NCBI GenBank assembly: GCA_016223205.1
Contig: JACRPM010000003.1
Span: forward strand, 1 to 64,000
DNA length: 64,000 nucleotides
DNA from: Candidatus Saganbacteria bacterium
GTDB taxonomy: Bacteria; Margulisbacteria; WOR-1; XYC2-FULL-46-14; WPAF01
Direction of reading: 5' to 3'
The notes beneath the pieces were generated by a model, which was given only the letters and a program-made list of their open reading frames with translations, made no database searches and was not told where the DNA came from. Shown piece by piece: positions 22,201 to 29,702 of the stretch. Within the stretch, counting starts at the first letter, position 1; each line of letters begins with the position of its first letter. The position numbers and the translations under genes are program-made.

Positions 22201-23054
22201 GCGACTTGGAGGTTGCCGAGCGCTTGATCGATATCCTTCAATATCTCCGCGTCAGAAAGATAAGTCCCCAATTTAGAAAGGCCGATCAGTTTTTTGATCA
22301 GGTCTTTCCCGGGCTTTGGTATCGGCAGTAAATTGATATTCCTATGCAGCTCTTGATATGTCTTATAAATGTCCTGGGCCGCGGGAAACCCCTTATCGAA
22401 ATCGATCGCTTTTTTACCGGACAGCATTTCGTAGAGGATCAAGCCTAGGGCCAACCAGTCGTCTTCGTTAACGGGGGCACAACGATAAATTATTCGCCTG
22501 GGCGATAAATAGCTCGGCGTTCCTATCAGCAGAGGGTTCTCCGGGTCGGCTACTTCAACCGGCAGCCGTTTTCCTTTCGGCCGCGCAAAAGCAAAATCCA
22601 GCAATATCAGGCCCTCTTTAGTTGCCCGGATGTTACCCGGCTTGAGATCGGCGTGCACTATCCCCTGTTCATGGATGTGCGCCACGGCCGAGGCCAATCC
22701 TTTAAAAAGCAAGAGCGCCGAACGATAGGGAAGGCCCCGCTTGCGGAAGATATAATCATGCAGGTCTTCTCCCTCCAAATATTGGAGCGCCACGCCGGGA
22801 CCCATTTCGGTTCGGGCGGTGCCTTCAAAACGAATGATATTTGGATGGCGGCTTAAGCCGGCCAAAACCCGGCTTTCATTTTCGATATAGAACCTACTGC
22901 GAGGTCTTCGACGAGGATCGACAATAGTGCTGATTTTTACGGCGATCGGGCGGCCAAAGCGGCCTTTTTCAAGATACACCTTGGCGGTCCCGCCTTCTCC
23001 CACCGGATGTTCAAAGGTAAAGTTTCGGACACGTCTTATGCCTATGGCACTCAT
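22197..23054 (-). CDS. Ser/Thr protein kinase, copy 1
   Basis: This Hanks-type kinase has 285 residues from the ATG at 23054. Seen are the glycine loop VGEGGTAKVY (18-27), the ATP lysine in IAVKIS (Lys40), the catalytic loop HADLKPGN (134-141), the metal aspartate as DFA instead of DFG (153-155), and GTPSYLSPRR in place of GTPxYMAPE. Essential Lys and both Asp are kept; Ala in place of Arg in HRD marks a non-RD kinase. No membrane segment or sensor domain follows. The start is favoured because GGAG lies 13 nt upstream and the promoter precedes it; the longer frame to 23135 runs through the promoter. Confidence 0.88.
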   Translation of the reverse strand: MSAIGIRRVRNFTFEHPVGEGGTAKVYLEKGRFGRPIAVKISTIVDPRRRPRSRFYIENESRVLAGLSRHPNIIRFEGTARTEMGPGVALQYLEGEDLHDYIFRKRGLPYRSALLLFKGLASAVAHIHEQGIVHADLKPGNIRATKEGLILLDFAFARPKGKRLPVEVADPENPLLIGTPSYLSPRRIIYRCAPVNEDDWLALGLILYEMLSGKKAIDFDKGFPAAQDIYKTYQELHRNINLLPIPKPGKDLIKKLIGLSKLGTYLSDAEILKDIDQALGNLQVA

Positions 23055-23077
23055 TGTTGCTCTTGGTCTCCTACATA

Positions 23078-23107
23078 TATATCGTGAGATTTGGGGCGGG
23101 ATTTCAG
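23078..23107 (-). promoter_or_regulatory. Cassette promoter C (before kinase 1)
   Basis: On the minus strand CTGAAA (23107-23102), an 18-bp spacer and GATATA (23083-23078) precede TATGTAGGAG and the kinase start. The whole 40-bp stretch is nearly the same as promoter A in front of kinase 2, including the spacer block CCCCAAATCT. Confidence 0.68.
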
Positions 23108-23112
23108 CTTTG

Positions 23113-23931
23113 TCAGGCGGCCGGCAGTTGTTCAATGATCTGGGCTTCGGGTTCGGGAAGCGGAGCTTGGGTTTGGATTTTCAGGAATCGTAGTTTATTA
23201 TCGAACATTATCTTATCGCTGCTTTGGCGGAAGCTATCCCCGTAATCTGCCTCTAATCGGTCCGCCAGGCTCCGGACAAAGCCCATTTGATATCTGGCGG
23301 CAAAAACCTTGCGGGCGTCTTCGCCCATAGCCTCCGCCGCTAATCCTCGCGCGATGAGCAGGGGATTGACCATCATCTCGCCCAGCAGCCGCGCCATAGC
23401 CCAGCTGAAATCCGTCGCGCCGATCATACCTCCCGCGGCGTCCCGCAAATTGAGGAACATGGTTTTGGCCAGCGGCAGTTGGGTGAAGTTTTCTCCGAAA
23501 AAGTCTTCCTCGAGACGGCCCAAACTGGCCTCGTCCCCCTGGACCACGAATCCGTCCTGCCATTTACCCTCCGAACTGATATGCGGTGAAAATATAGCCC
23601 ACTTGCAGAATCTATAAAGGTCGCTGATAAATTTCTCTCCGGCCATAATGAAGGGCCCCAATACTAACCTGGGCAATTGTGTGGTTAAGATCACGACCGG
23701 AGAGGGCTCGCCCGCATCGGCCCATTTTTGCAAGAGGTCCGAGCTTGGCAAACGAATATTTTCTGCTCCCCGGGGAGAAGCCAGGCCGGGGATGTCGGTC
23801 TTTCTGACCATTCCATATTTAAGAGGGATAAAGGATTTTCTTTGTGCGGTGAGGGAGTAACGACCCAGGCGGGAAGGGATCTTCCCCGCGGTGTAACAAT
23901 TTGCTACAACTTTTACGGCTGTTTCCGGCAT
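23113..23931 (-). CDS. Unknown protein, paralogue B of kinase-linked pair
   Basis: This 272-residue protein is homologous over its length to the unknown protein at 21343-22155 and has no family I can name. Shared features include the N-terminal GRYSLTAQRKSFIPLKYGM, ENIRLPSSDLLQKWA, EPSPVVILTTQLP, GPFIMAGEKFISDL, KTMFLNLRDAAGG and LLGEMMVNPLLIARGL. The C-terminus is Pro/Gln/Glu rich (QAPLPEPEAQIIEQLP). No transmembrane helix or catalytic motif is evident. It lies between the two kinase genes on the same strand, starts at an ATG with GGAGGGG 5 nt upstream, and has its own cassette promoter. Confidence 0.75.
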   Translation of the reverse strand: MPETAVKVVANCYTAGKIPSRLGRYSLTAQRKSFIPLKYGMVRKTDIPGLASPRGAENIRLPSSDLLQKWADAGEPSPVVILTTQLPRLVLGPFIMAGEKFISDLYRFCKWAIFSPHISSEGKWQDGFVVQGDEASLGRLEEDFFGENFTQLPLAKTMFLNLRDAAGGMIGATDFSWAMARLLGEMMVNPLLIARGLAAEAMGEDARKVFAARYQMGFVRSLADRLEADYGDSFRQSSDKIMFDNKLRFLKIQTQAPLPEPEAQIIEQLPAA

Positions 23932-23947
23932 AATTCCCCTCCGGGTC

Positions 23948-23977
23948 TATATCCGAAGAGGGAGAGATAAATTTCAG
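23948..23977 (-). promoter_or_regulatory. Cassette promoter B (before unknown paralogue B)
   Basis: On the minus strand CTGAAA (23977-23972), an 18-bp spacer and GATATA (23953-23948) precede CCCGGAGGGG and the ATG at 23931. It starts just after the stop codon of kinase 2. The first bases CCTGAAATTT and the CGGATATA core match promoter D. Confidence 0.65.
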
Positions 23978-23982
23978 GCGAT

Positions 23983-24951
23983 TTATGCTTCGGCGAGGGC
24001 CCGGGCCAGGTCATGGCCATCAGCGTAGCGGTTTTCGGGGCAAAGCGCGGTAGCCTTGTCGATGATCTCTTGATATCTGGGCGGCAGGTGGGAGGGCAAC
24101 GGCGGCAGGGTACGATATTCTTTCCCCAAATTAGCGACCTGGTACCTGCGGTTACCCTTGGCTCGCTGGCCGGTCAACAGTTCCCAGAGCATTACCCCCA
24201 TTGAAAACACATCCGCCGCGGGACCGAAGCTTTCCGCCAGCAATTGTTCCGGGGCCATATAGCTGGGAGTCCCTCTTACTATCCCGTCAACCGGTTCCGG
24301 AACGGGCCAGCGCTTGGCCAGACCATAATCGAGCAGGGCGATCTTATCCCGGCTCTTCATCACCACATTGGACGGCTTGATATCGGAGTGTACCAGCCCC
24401 GCACTATGCATCTCGCCCGCGGCCCGGGCGACCCGCTCTACGATCTTGGCGGCTCTTTTGGCCGGCAGAGGTCCGCGAGAGGCCAACAGCTCGAGCGTTG
24501 GTCCGGCAACATATTTTATCGCGAGATAATGATAAACTTCGTGAGTGGGGTCTTGCTGCGTCCCGCTTTCAAGCGATTCCACCAAGCCCAGGTATGCCCG
24601 GCCGGAGGCGATGGCATGGGCAAAGGCCTCGGCGGTCATATCTACGCTGCTGATCTTGAGCGCCACGGTGCCTAAGTTGGCACTGTGAGCCAGGTAAACC
24701 GCGCCGTACCCACCCTGCCCCAATTTCCTTTCGATCATAAAATCGCCGAAAGTATCTCCTCTCATCAGGAAGGGGAAGTGGGGTTCGTTCACTTTTTCCA
24801 ACAGATGGGTCTGCGCCCTTTCATCGACTCGAGGTATACTGTGGCTGGCCGGGTTCTGCGGGAGGAGGTTGCGCGTTTTGGATGTCAGCAGCGACCACGA
24901 CCTGGTGTGGCTGACGGGAGCTCGACGGCTTGCTATTTCTCCGATGCTCAT
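23983..24951 (-). CDS. Ser/Thr protein kinase, copy 2
   Basis: This Hanks-type kinase has 322 residues from the ATG at 24951; an in-frame ATG three codons earlier (24960) is possible, but the GGAG site is too close to it. A 65-residue Ser/Arg/Pro-rich N-terminal segment precedes the kinase domain. Motifs: LGQGGYGAVY (77-86), ALKIS with Lys99, HSDIKPSN (188-195), DYG at 208-210, GTPSYMAPEQ and DVFSMGVMLWELLTG. All catalytic residues are present; the HSD loop again lacks the Arg of HRD kinases. No membrane helix is seen, so it should be cytoplasmic. It is the promoter-proximal gene of the four-gene cassette. Confidence 0.9.
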   Translation of the reverse strand: MSIGEIASRRAPVSHTRSWSLLTSKTRNLLPQNPASHSIPRVDERAQTHLLEKVNEPHFPFLMRGDTFGDFMIERKLGQGGYGAVYLAHSANLGTVALKISSVDMTAEAFAHAIASGRAYLGLVESLESGTQQDPTHEVYHYLAIKYVAGPTLELLASRGPLPAKRAAKIVERVARAAGEMHSAGLVHSDIKPSNVVMKSRDKIALLDYGLAKRWPVPEPVDGIVRGTPSYMAPEQLLAESFGPAADVFSMGVMLWELLTGQRAKGNRRYQVANLGKEYRTLPPLPSHLPPRYQEIIDKATALCPENRYADGHDLARALAEA

Positions 24952-24972
24952 GGCATTCATTTCTCCTACATA

Positions 24973-25002
24973 TATATCGTCAGATTTGGGGTGGAATTTC
25001 AG
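24973..25002 (-). promoter_or_regulatory. Cassette promoter A (before kinase 2)
   Basis: On the minus strand CTGAAA (25002-24997), an 18-bp spacer containing CCCCAAATCT, and GATATA (24978-24973) are followed by TATGTAGGAG and the kinase start. It fills the gap after nadC. Nearly identical to promoter C. Confidence 0.68.
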
Positions 25003-25008
25003 TTTGGG

Positions 25009-25833
25009 CTATATGATCTTTAAGCTGATGTCGAGGGCCGGGGCGGAGTGGGTCAAGGCGCCGACGGAGATGAAATCGACGCCGGTTTTAGCAATAGCGC
25101 GGACATTTTGGAGATTTACGCCTCCCGAGGCCTCGGTCTTGATGCCGGCCTTCCGGCAGAGCTGGACTGACTGCCGCAGGGTCTTAATGCTCATATTGTC
25201 CAATAGAATGCGATCCGCCCCTTCCTTGATTGCCTTTTTCACTTCTCCGATCGTTTTAGCCTCTATCTCAATCGCCCTTCCTGCCCTTGCTGCCCTGGCT
25301 GACTTGATAGCCCTTTCAATTCCTCCCGCCAATTTGATGTGGTTATCTTTTATCAAGACGGCGTCATACAAGCCCATCCGATGATTATGCCCGCCGCCGG
25401 CTTTGACCGCATACTTCTCTAGAGCCCTAAGTCCGGGAGTGGTTTTTCTGGTATCTAAGATCTTGACCCGTGACCCGCGACCCTTGACCCGCGACAAGAA
25501 TTTTCGCGTCAGGGTGGCAATCCCCGATAAGTGCTGGAGGAAGTTAAGTGCTACTCGTTCGCCGGCCAAAATTGACCGGGTATTGCCGGAAATCTCCGCG
25601 ATGCTCGTCCCTTTCTTCGCTTTTTTCCCATCCTTAATTTTCGGAGAAAAGTGAAGGGATTTGTCCAGCGCTCGAAAAACCTCGCGGGCGACCGAAAGCC
25701 CGGCGATCACTCCCGCTTCTTTTACAATTACCCTGGCTTTGGCCTTTTGCCCCTTTGGGATTAGGGCTTGAGAAGTTATGTCCCCTCGCCCAATATCTTC
25801 TTTTAGCGCGGCTTTGATTACTTGATAAACCAT
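25009..25833 (-). CDS. nadC: Nicotinate-nucleotide diphosphorylase (carboxylating)
   Basis: NadC converts quinolinate and PRPP to nicotinate mononucleotide in NAD synthesis. The 274-residue protein has EDIGRGDITSQALIP near residue 12, the core ERVALNFLQHLSGIATLT near 92, ILDTRKTTPGLRALEKYAVKAGGGHNHRMGL in parts near 126, and IEIEAKTIGE and the C-terminal ASGGVNLQNVRAIAKTGVDFISVGALTHS in parts. A Lys/Arg/Gly-rich insert (SRVKGRGSRVK) is encoded by a short tandem repeat. It overlaps cdsA by 16 nt. dxr, which often follows cdsA, is absent here. Confidence 0.95.
   Translation of the reverse strand: MVYQVIKAALKEDIGRGDITSQALIPKGQKAKARVIVKEAGVIAGLSVAREVFRALDKSLHFSPKIKDGKKAKKGTSIAEISGNTRSILAGERVALNFLQHLSGIATLTRKFLSRVKGRGSRVKILDTRKTTPGLRALEKYAVKAGGGHNHRMGLYDAVLIKDNHIKLAGGIERAIKSARAARAGRAIEIEAKTIGEVKKAIKEGADRILLDNMSIKTLRQSVQLCRKAGIKTEASGGVNLQNVRAIAKTGVDFISVGALTHSAPALDISLKII
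25463..25497. repeat. Short tandem repeat inside nadC
   Basis: The plus strand reads about four imperfect copies of an 8-bp TGACCCGN unit with one spacer. In the gene it encodes SRVKGRGSRVK, an insert in a surface loop just before the conserved ILDTRK. It keeps the frame. Confidence 0.6.
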
Positions 25834-26615
25834 ACAACGTAATAATACAACAAGGGAGCAGTGAGGACAAAAGAATCCATCCGGTCCAGCACCCCGCCGT
25901 GCCCCGGTATGGCCGCGCCGGAATCTTTGACCCCCGCTTCGCGCTTGATGAGCGATTCGACCAGGTCGGAGAACTGGGCCACGATCCCGATCAAGATGCC
26001 CAGCGTCAAGGCGTGGGTCCCGTTGATAAGCGCGATGCCGGAAAATATTTCAGCCGCCGCGATACAGGTCAAGAATCCCGCGATCGCCCCTTCCCAGGAT
26101 TTTTTGGGCGAGATGGAGGGGGCCAGTTTGTGGCGGCCGAATTTTTTACCGACCAGGTAAGCCACGATATCATTGGCCCACACGGTCAAGATCAAAAAGA
26201 AAAGGTAGCCGCCGTGCTCGGTAAGATTGCGGATAAAAAGAAAATAACTGAAGAACCACCCCGTATAGATCATCCCCAGCTGGGTGATGGCCACATCCAC
26301 TATGGTGTCTTTCTCCCTCTTGAGAAATATCCCCGAAAGCAGGGAGACCATGGCGGCAAAAGTAAAGATGGCCGAATGCGCCGGCTCCCAATTTTGCTTA
26401 AGGGAGTAAGCGGCAAAGCCGATAAAAAATATGGTGAAGAAGTTGCCCACCCAATAGGCCGGGAAAAACCCTTTTTTCAGCATCATGGAATAGAATTCGT
26501 TCACCGAAAAAAGCGCCAGCCCCAGTACCAATATTAAAAAGGGCACTCCGCCGAAATAAGTGCAGGCCCAGATGAGCGGGGCCGCGACCAAGATCGTTAA
26601 GCCGCGAGCGATCAT
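25818..26615 (-). CDS. cdsA: Phosphatidate cytidylyltransferase
   Basis: CdsA makes CDP-diacylglycerol, the precursor of membrane phospholipids, from CTP and phosphatidate. The 265-residue protein has about seven membrane helices and the family signature near the C-terminus: WANDIVAYLVGKKFGRHKLAPSISPKKSWEG (residues about 146-176, read in parts), then SLIKREAGVKDSGAAIPGHGGVLDRMDS in parts. It overlaps both uppS and nadC. The order pyrH-frr-uppS-cdsA is conserved in many bacteria. Confidence 0.94.
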   Translation of the reverse strand: MIARGLTILVAAPLIWACTYFGGVPFLILVLGLALFSVNEFYSMMLKKGFFPAYWVGNFFTIFFIGFAAYSLKQNWEPAHSAIFTFAAMVSLLSGIFLKREKDTIVDVAITQLGMIYTGWFFSYFLFIRNLTEHGGYLFFLILTVWANDIVAYLVGKKFGRHKLAPSISPKKSWEGAIAGFLTCIAAAEIFSGIALINGTHALTLGILIGIVAQFSDLVESLIKREAGVKDSGAAIPGHGGVLDRMDSFVLTAPLLYYYVVWFIK

Positions 26616-27313
26616 TTGATCTGCTCCGAGGTCTTGCCGAAACGCCTTTCCCGTTTGCTGTAATCAACGATCGCCGCCAAAAGCTCTTTCTTCCTGAAAT
26701 CCGGCCAGAGCACCTCGGTCACATAGATCTCGGCGTAGGCGATCTGCCAGAGGAGAAAATTGGAAACCCGCATTTCGGAGGCCGTCCTTATCAGCAAGTC
26801 CGGGTCCGGAACATCTTTGGTATATAAGTACTTGCCGACCGTTTCTTCATTAATCTCGTCATTTGGGACTTCGTCCTTCCTCATTTCCAAAATAGCGTCC
26901 ACGATCTCCGCCCTCCCGCCGTAACTGACCATGACATTTAAATTCAATCCGGTGTTCTTGGACAATCTTTCCATGGCTGCCTTCATTTTTTTTTGAAGCT
27001 CGGGGGAGAAATCCTGCAGGCGGCCGAGGAACCGCAGGCGCACGTTGTTTTTCTCGAGTTCCGCCACTTCGCGGTCCAAGGTTTGGGAAAAAAGCGTCAT
27101 TAAGAACCCCACCTCTTCTTTGGGCCGCTTCCAGTTCTCGGTGGAAAAAGCGTAGACGGTGAGATGCTTTACGCCGGCTTCGGCGCAGGTCTTGACGGCT
27201 TCTTTGAGTGAGTCGGCGCCGACCTTATGGCCGGCAATGCGCGGCAATCCCTTTTTTTTGGCCCAGCGGCCGTTGCCGTCCATGATGATCGCTATGTGTT
27301 GTGGGACTTGCAG
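26612..27313 (-). CDS. uppS: Isoprenyl transferase (undecaprenyl diphosphate synthase)
   Basis: UppS builds the C55 lipid carrier for wall and lipopolysaccharide synthesis. Catalytic MDGNGRWAKKKGLPRIAGHK, the region AFSTENWKRPKEEVGFLM and the late RTASEMRVSNFLLWQIAYAE are clear. The first ATG (27283) falls inside the conserved HIAIIMDGNGRW block, which would cut off residues every family member has. Ten codons upstream there is an in-frame CTG (27313-27311) with GGAGG 8 nt before it, and an in-frame stop just beyond, so a rare CTG start is proposed (233 residues). The ribosome site lies in the last codons of frr. Confidence 0.88.
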   Translation of the reverse strand: MQVPQHIAIIMDGNGRWAKKKGLPRIAGHKVGADSLKEAVKTCAEAGVKHLTVYAFSTENWKRPKEEVGFLMTLFSQTLDREVAELEKNNVRLRFLGRLQDFSPELQKKMKAAMERLSKNTGLNLNVMVSYGGRAEIVDAILEMRKDEVPNDEINEETVGKYLYTKDVPDPDLLIRTASEMRVSNFLLWQIAYAEIYVTEVLWPDFRKKELLAAIVDYSKRERRFGKTSEQIK

Positions 27314-27316
27314 AGG

Positions 27317-27871
27317 CTAAACCTCCATGATCTCTTTTTCTTTGGCGATGATCTGTTTATCGATCTCCTGGATCTTGTGGGTGGTGAGCTTCTCCAGTTC
27401 TTCTTCCCTTATCTTGTGCAGGTCTTCGGAAAGCTCCTTTTTATCTTTGGCGGCCTTAAGCAGGTCCATGGCTTCCCGGCGCACGTTACGCAGGGAGACC
27501 TTGGATTCCTCGGCGTCTTTTTTTATCATTTTAACCAATTCTTTGCGCCGCTCTTCGGTCAAGGGCGGCAGATTGAGGATCACCACACCGGCATCCATTT
27601 TGGGGGTGACCCCCAGATTGGATTTTAAGATGGCTTTTTCGATCTCCCCCGCGGCGGATTTGTCATATGGGGTGATCTTGATGGTGCGCGATTCGGGAAC
27701 CGAAATGCCGGCCAGCTGCTGCAGGGGGGTGGGCGCGCCGTAATACTCCACTATCAGATGGTCGACCAGCGTGGGCGAGGCCCGGCCGGTGCGCACGCTC
27801 GCCAGGCTTTTCTTCAGCGCTTCCAGCGCCTTGTTCATTTTAGCTTCGGCATCCTTAACTGCGTCGCTCAT
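27317..27871 (-). CDS. frr: Ribosome recycling factor
   Basis: This 184-residue protein splits post-termination ribosomes together with EF-G. It shows the typical VRTGRASPTLVDHLIVEYYG near residue 26, LQQLAGISVPESRTIKITPYD in parts near 51, and the second helical arm ending KEIMEV. Length is normal for the family. It lies 9 nt after pyrH and provides the ribosome site for uppS in its tail. AGGAGG is present 6 nt before its own ATG. Confidence 0.96.
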   Translation of the reverse strand: MSDAVKDAEAKMNKALEALKKSLASVRTGRASPTLVDHLIVEYYGAPTPLQQLAGISVPESRTIKITPYDKSAAGEIEKAILKSNLGVTPKMDAGVVILNLPPLTEERRKELVKMIKKDAEESKVSLRNVRREAMDLLKAAKDKKELSEDLHKIREEELEKLTTHKIQEIDKQIIAKEKEIMEV

Positions 27872-27880
27872 TTTTACCTC

Positions 27881-28597
27881 CTAAGATGTGATCAGCGTCC
27901 CGGGATTGTTCCCCTGGACGGCTTTTTTGATATTGCCGGATTTCAACAGGTTCAAAACAATGATGGGCAGGTCGTTGTCCATGCATAAGGAGGCCGCGGT
28001 GGAATCCATCACCTTCAACCGCCGGCTCAAGACTTCCATATAAGACAATTTTTTGAATTTTTTGGCCTGGGGATGCTTTAGCGGATCGCGGTCGTACACC
28101 CCGTCCACTTTGGTGGCCTTGATTATCACCTGGGCGTCAAGCTCGGCCGCACGCAGGGCCGCCGTAGTATCCGTAGAGAAGTATGGGTTGCCGGTGCCGG
28201 CGGCCAGGATCACGATCCTTCCCTTTTCCATATGGCGCAGGGCGCGCCGCCGGATAAAGGATTCGGCAATGGCCTTCATTTCGATGGCGGTTTGCACCCG
28301 GGCCTGGATGCCGGCCCGCTCCAACGAGTCCTGCAGGGCCAGGGCGTTGATGACCGTGGCCAGCATGCCCATGTAATCTCCCGTGGCGCGGTCCATGCCG
28401 GCGGAAGATCCGGATAATCCGCGGAAAATATTGCCTCCGCCGATCACCACCGCGATCTGCACGCCCAGCTGTTTCACTTTTTTTATCTCCTGGGCAAGGT
28501 TGTCGATGATCTCGGGATCCAGCCCGTATTTCTGTTTGCCGCCGAAAATTTCACCGGAAAGCTTGAGGAGAATGCGCTGGTATTTGGCCTTTGGCAT
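27881..28597 (-). CDS. pyrH: UMP kinase
   Basis: PyrH phosphorylates UMP to UDP with ATP and is a bacterial-type kinase unrelated to eukaryotic UMP/CMP kinases. The 238-residue protein starts [19 protein letters not shown] and has [10 protein letters not shown] near residue 51, [17 protein letters not shown], the [20 protein letters not shown] in parts near 133, and the [21 protein letters not shown] segment in parts. It heads the pyrH-frr-uppS-cdsA-nadC run. Confidence 0.96.
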   Translation of the reverse strand: MPKAKYQRILLKLSGEIFGGKQKYGLDPEIIDNLAQEIKKVKQLGVQIAVVIGGGNIFRGLSGSSAGMDRATGDYMGMLATVINALALQDSLERAGIQARVQTAIEMKAIAESFIRRRALRHMEKGRIVILAAGTGNPYFSTDTTAALRAAELDAQVIIKATKVDGVYDRDPLKHPQAKKFKKLSYMEVLSRRLKVMDSTAASLCMDNDLPIIVLNLLKSGNIKKAVQGNNPGTLITS

Positions 28598-28621
28598 AAG
28601 GTAAGAAAATTATAACATTGG

Positions 28622-28650
28622 TTGCTTGATTATTCAATTTATTATATGAT
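28622..28650 (+). promoter_or_regulatory. Promoter of the 7TM-PAS gene
   Basis: TTGCTT (28622-28627), a 17-bp spacer and TATGAT (28645-28650) form a sigma-70 type promoter. The -10 box touches the first ATG at 28651, so the transcript should begin near the second in-frame ATG at 28657. That supports 28657 as a leaderless start. Confidence 0.55.
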
Positions 28651-28656
28651 ATGCGC

Positions 28657-29697
28657 ATGCTGTTGTTTTATCCCTATTTTGAGCTGTTGGCCTCGCTCTT
28701 GGCCCTGCTTTTCGCGTTTTTCATGTTCACCCGGCACTACGAGAACCGGGTGGCCCGCTTTTTTGCCCGGTTCGCGCTGGTCGGTTTCTTGGCCAGCATT
28801 CTGGAATATTCCATGCGCATCGCCTTTACCCTGGAGCTGGCGCAGAACATCAATCGTTTAAGCGCTTCGTTCTGGGCTTTTCTCTTTCCCATGTTCGCCC
28901 ATTTCTGCCTGCTGTTCGCTAAAAAAGATGAGTTCCTGGAGAGTCGGTTCGGGCTGTTTATACTTTACCTGCCGGCTTCTCTCTTGACGTTGGCCTTTTT
29001 ATTCACCAATTCCATGTACCTGCGTTACGAGATCTTTCATTACGGCATTGCCAGCCAGCCGGCGCCGCTTTATTGGCTTTTCGCCCTGAACACTTTCGTA
29101 TATGTGTATTGGGGAGTGATGCTGCTGATCGGCAAATCCTTCTCCTCGCCGCAGGCCTCGGTGCGCTCGCAGGCGCGGCTCATTGCCATCGGCTCCGCCC
29201 TACCGGCGCTGGTCGCGCTCATTACCGACGAGGCCGCCCCCTTGCTTATGGGCGTTAGGGCCTTCCCGCCGACTTGTATCTTTGCCCTGGCGATCATGAT
29301 CTTTTTTATCTTTTTAGCCATGCGCCGCTATGCCCTGTTCGCCATTTCCCCCGCTCTGGCAGCGGATGTCATAATCGAGACCATGCCGGACTCCCTGTTG
29401 GTGACAGACCTGGACGGCCAGGTGATCTTGCTGAACGATCTCGCTAAGAAATTCTTCCATGCCGCCCCCGATGCGATCGTAGGCAAGCTGGCCTGCGAGC
29501 TTTTTAAGGACCGCGCAAAGTACGATAAGCTTTATGACGAAGTGGTGAAGAAGGGGGTGGAGATCGAGCGTTATCCCGCCGATCTTATCGATCCCCGCGG
29601 CGAAATGATCCCCTGCCTGATCAACGCCAATAAAGTGTGCGACGCCCTGGGCGCCACACTGGGCATCGTTTTCGTCATCCGCGACATCCGGGGCTAA
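28657..29697 (+). CDS. 7TM-PAS sensor protein without output domain
   Basis: About 245 residues form seven predicted membrane helices of the kind found at the N-terminus of some histidine kinases (for example [46 protein letters not shown]). A PAS domain follows ([20 protein letters not shown] near residue 240 to [11 protein letters not shown] at the end). There is no kinase, GGDEF or other output domain, so it may signal through a partner or be a shortened sensor. Its stop is 5 nt before the mnmG ATG. The start at 28657 (346 residues) rather than 28651 is chosen from the promoter position. Confidence 0.75.
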   Translation: MLLFYPYFELLASLLALLFAFFMFTRHYENRVARFFARFALVGFLASILEYSMRIAFTLELAQNINRLSASFWAFLFPMFAHFCLLFAKKDEFLESRFGLFILYLPASLLTLAFLFTNSMYLRYEIFHYGIASQPAPLYWLFALNTFVYVYWGVMLLIGKSFSSPQASVRSQARLIAIGSALPALVALITDEAAPLLMGVRAFPPTCIFALAIMIFFIFLAMRRYALFAISPALAADVIIETMPDSLLVTDLDGQVILLNDLAKKFFHAAPDAIVGKLACELFKDRAKYDKLYDEVVKKGVEIERYPADLIDPRGEMIPCLINANKVCDALGATLGIVFVIRDIRG

Positions 29698-29702
29698 CTT
29701 TA

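Noticed and set aside
25463-25497. CRISPR-like repeat in nadC
   Set aside because: Units are 8 bp and directly tandem without spacers, and they lie in a conserved coding gene.
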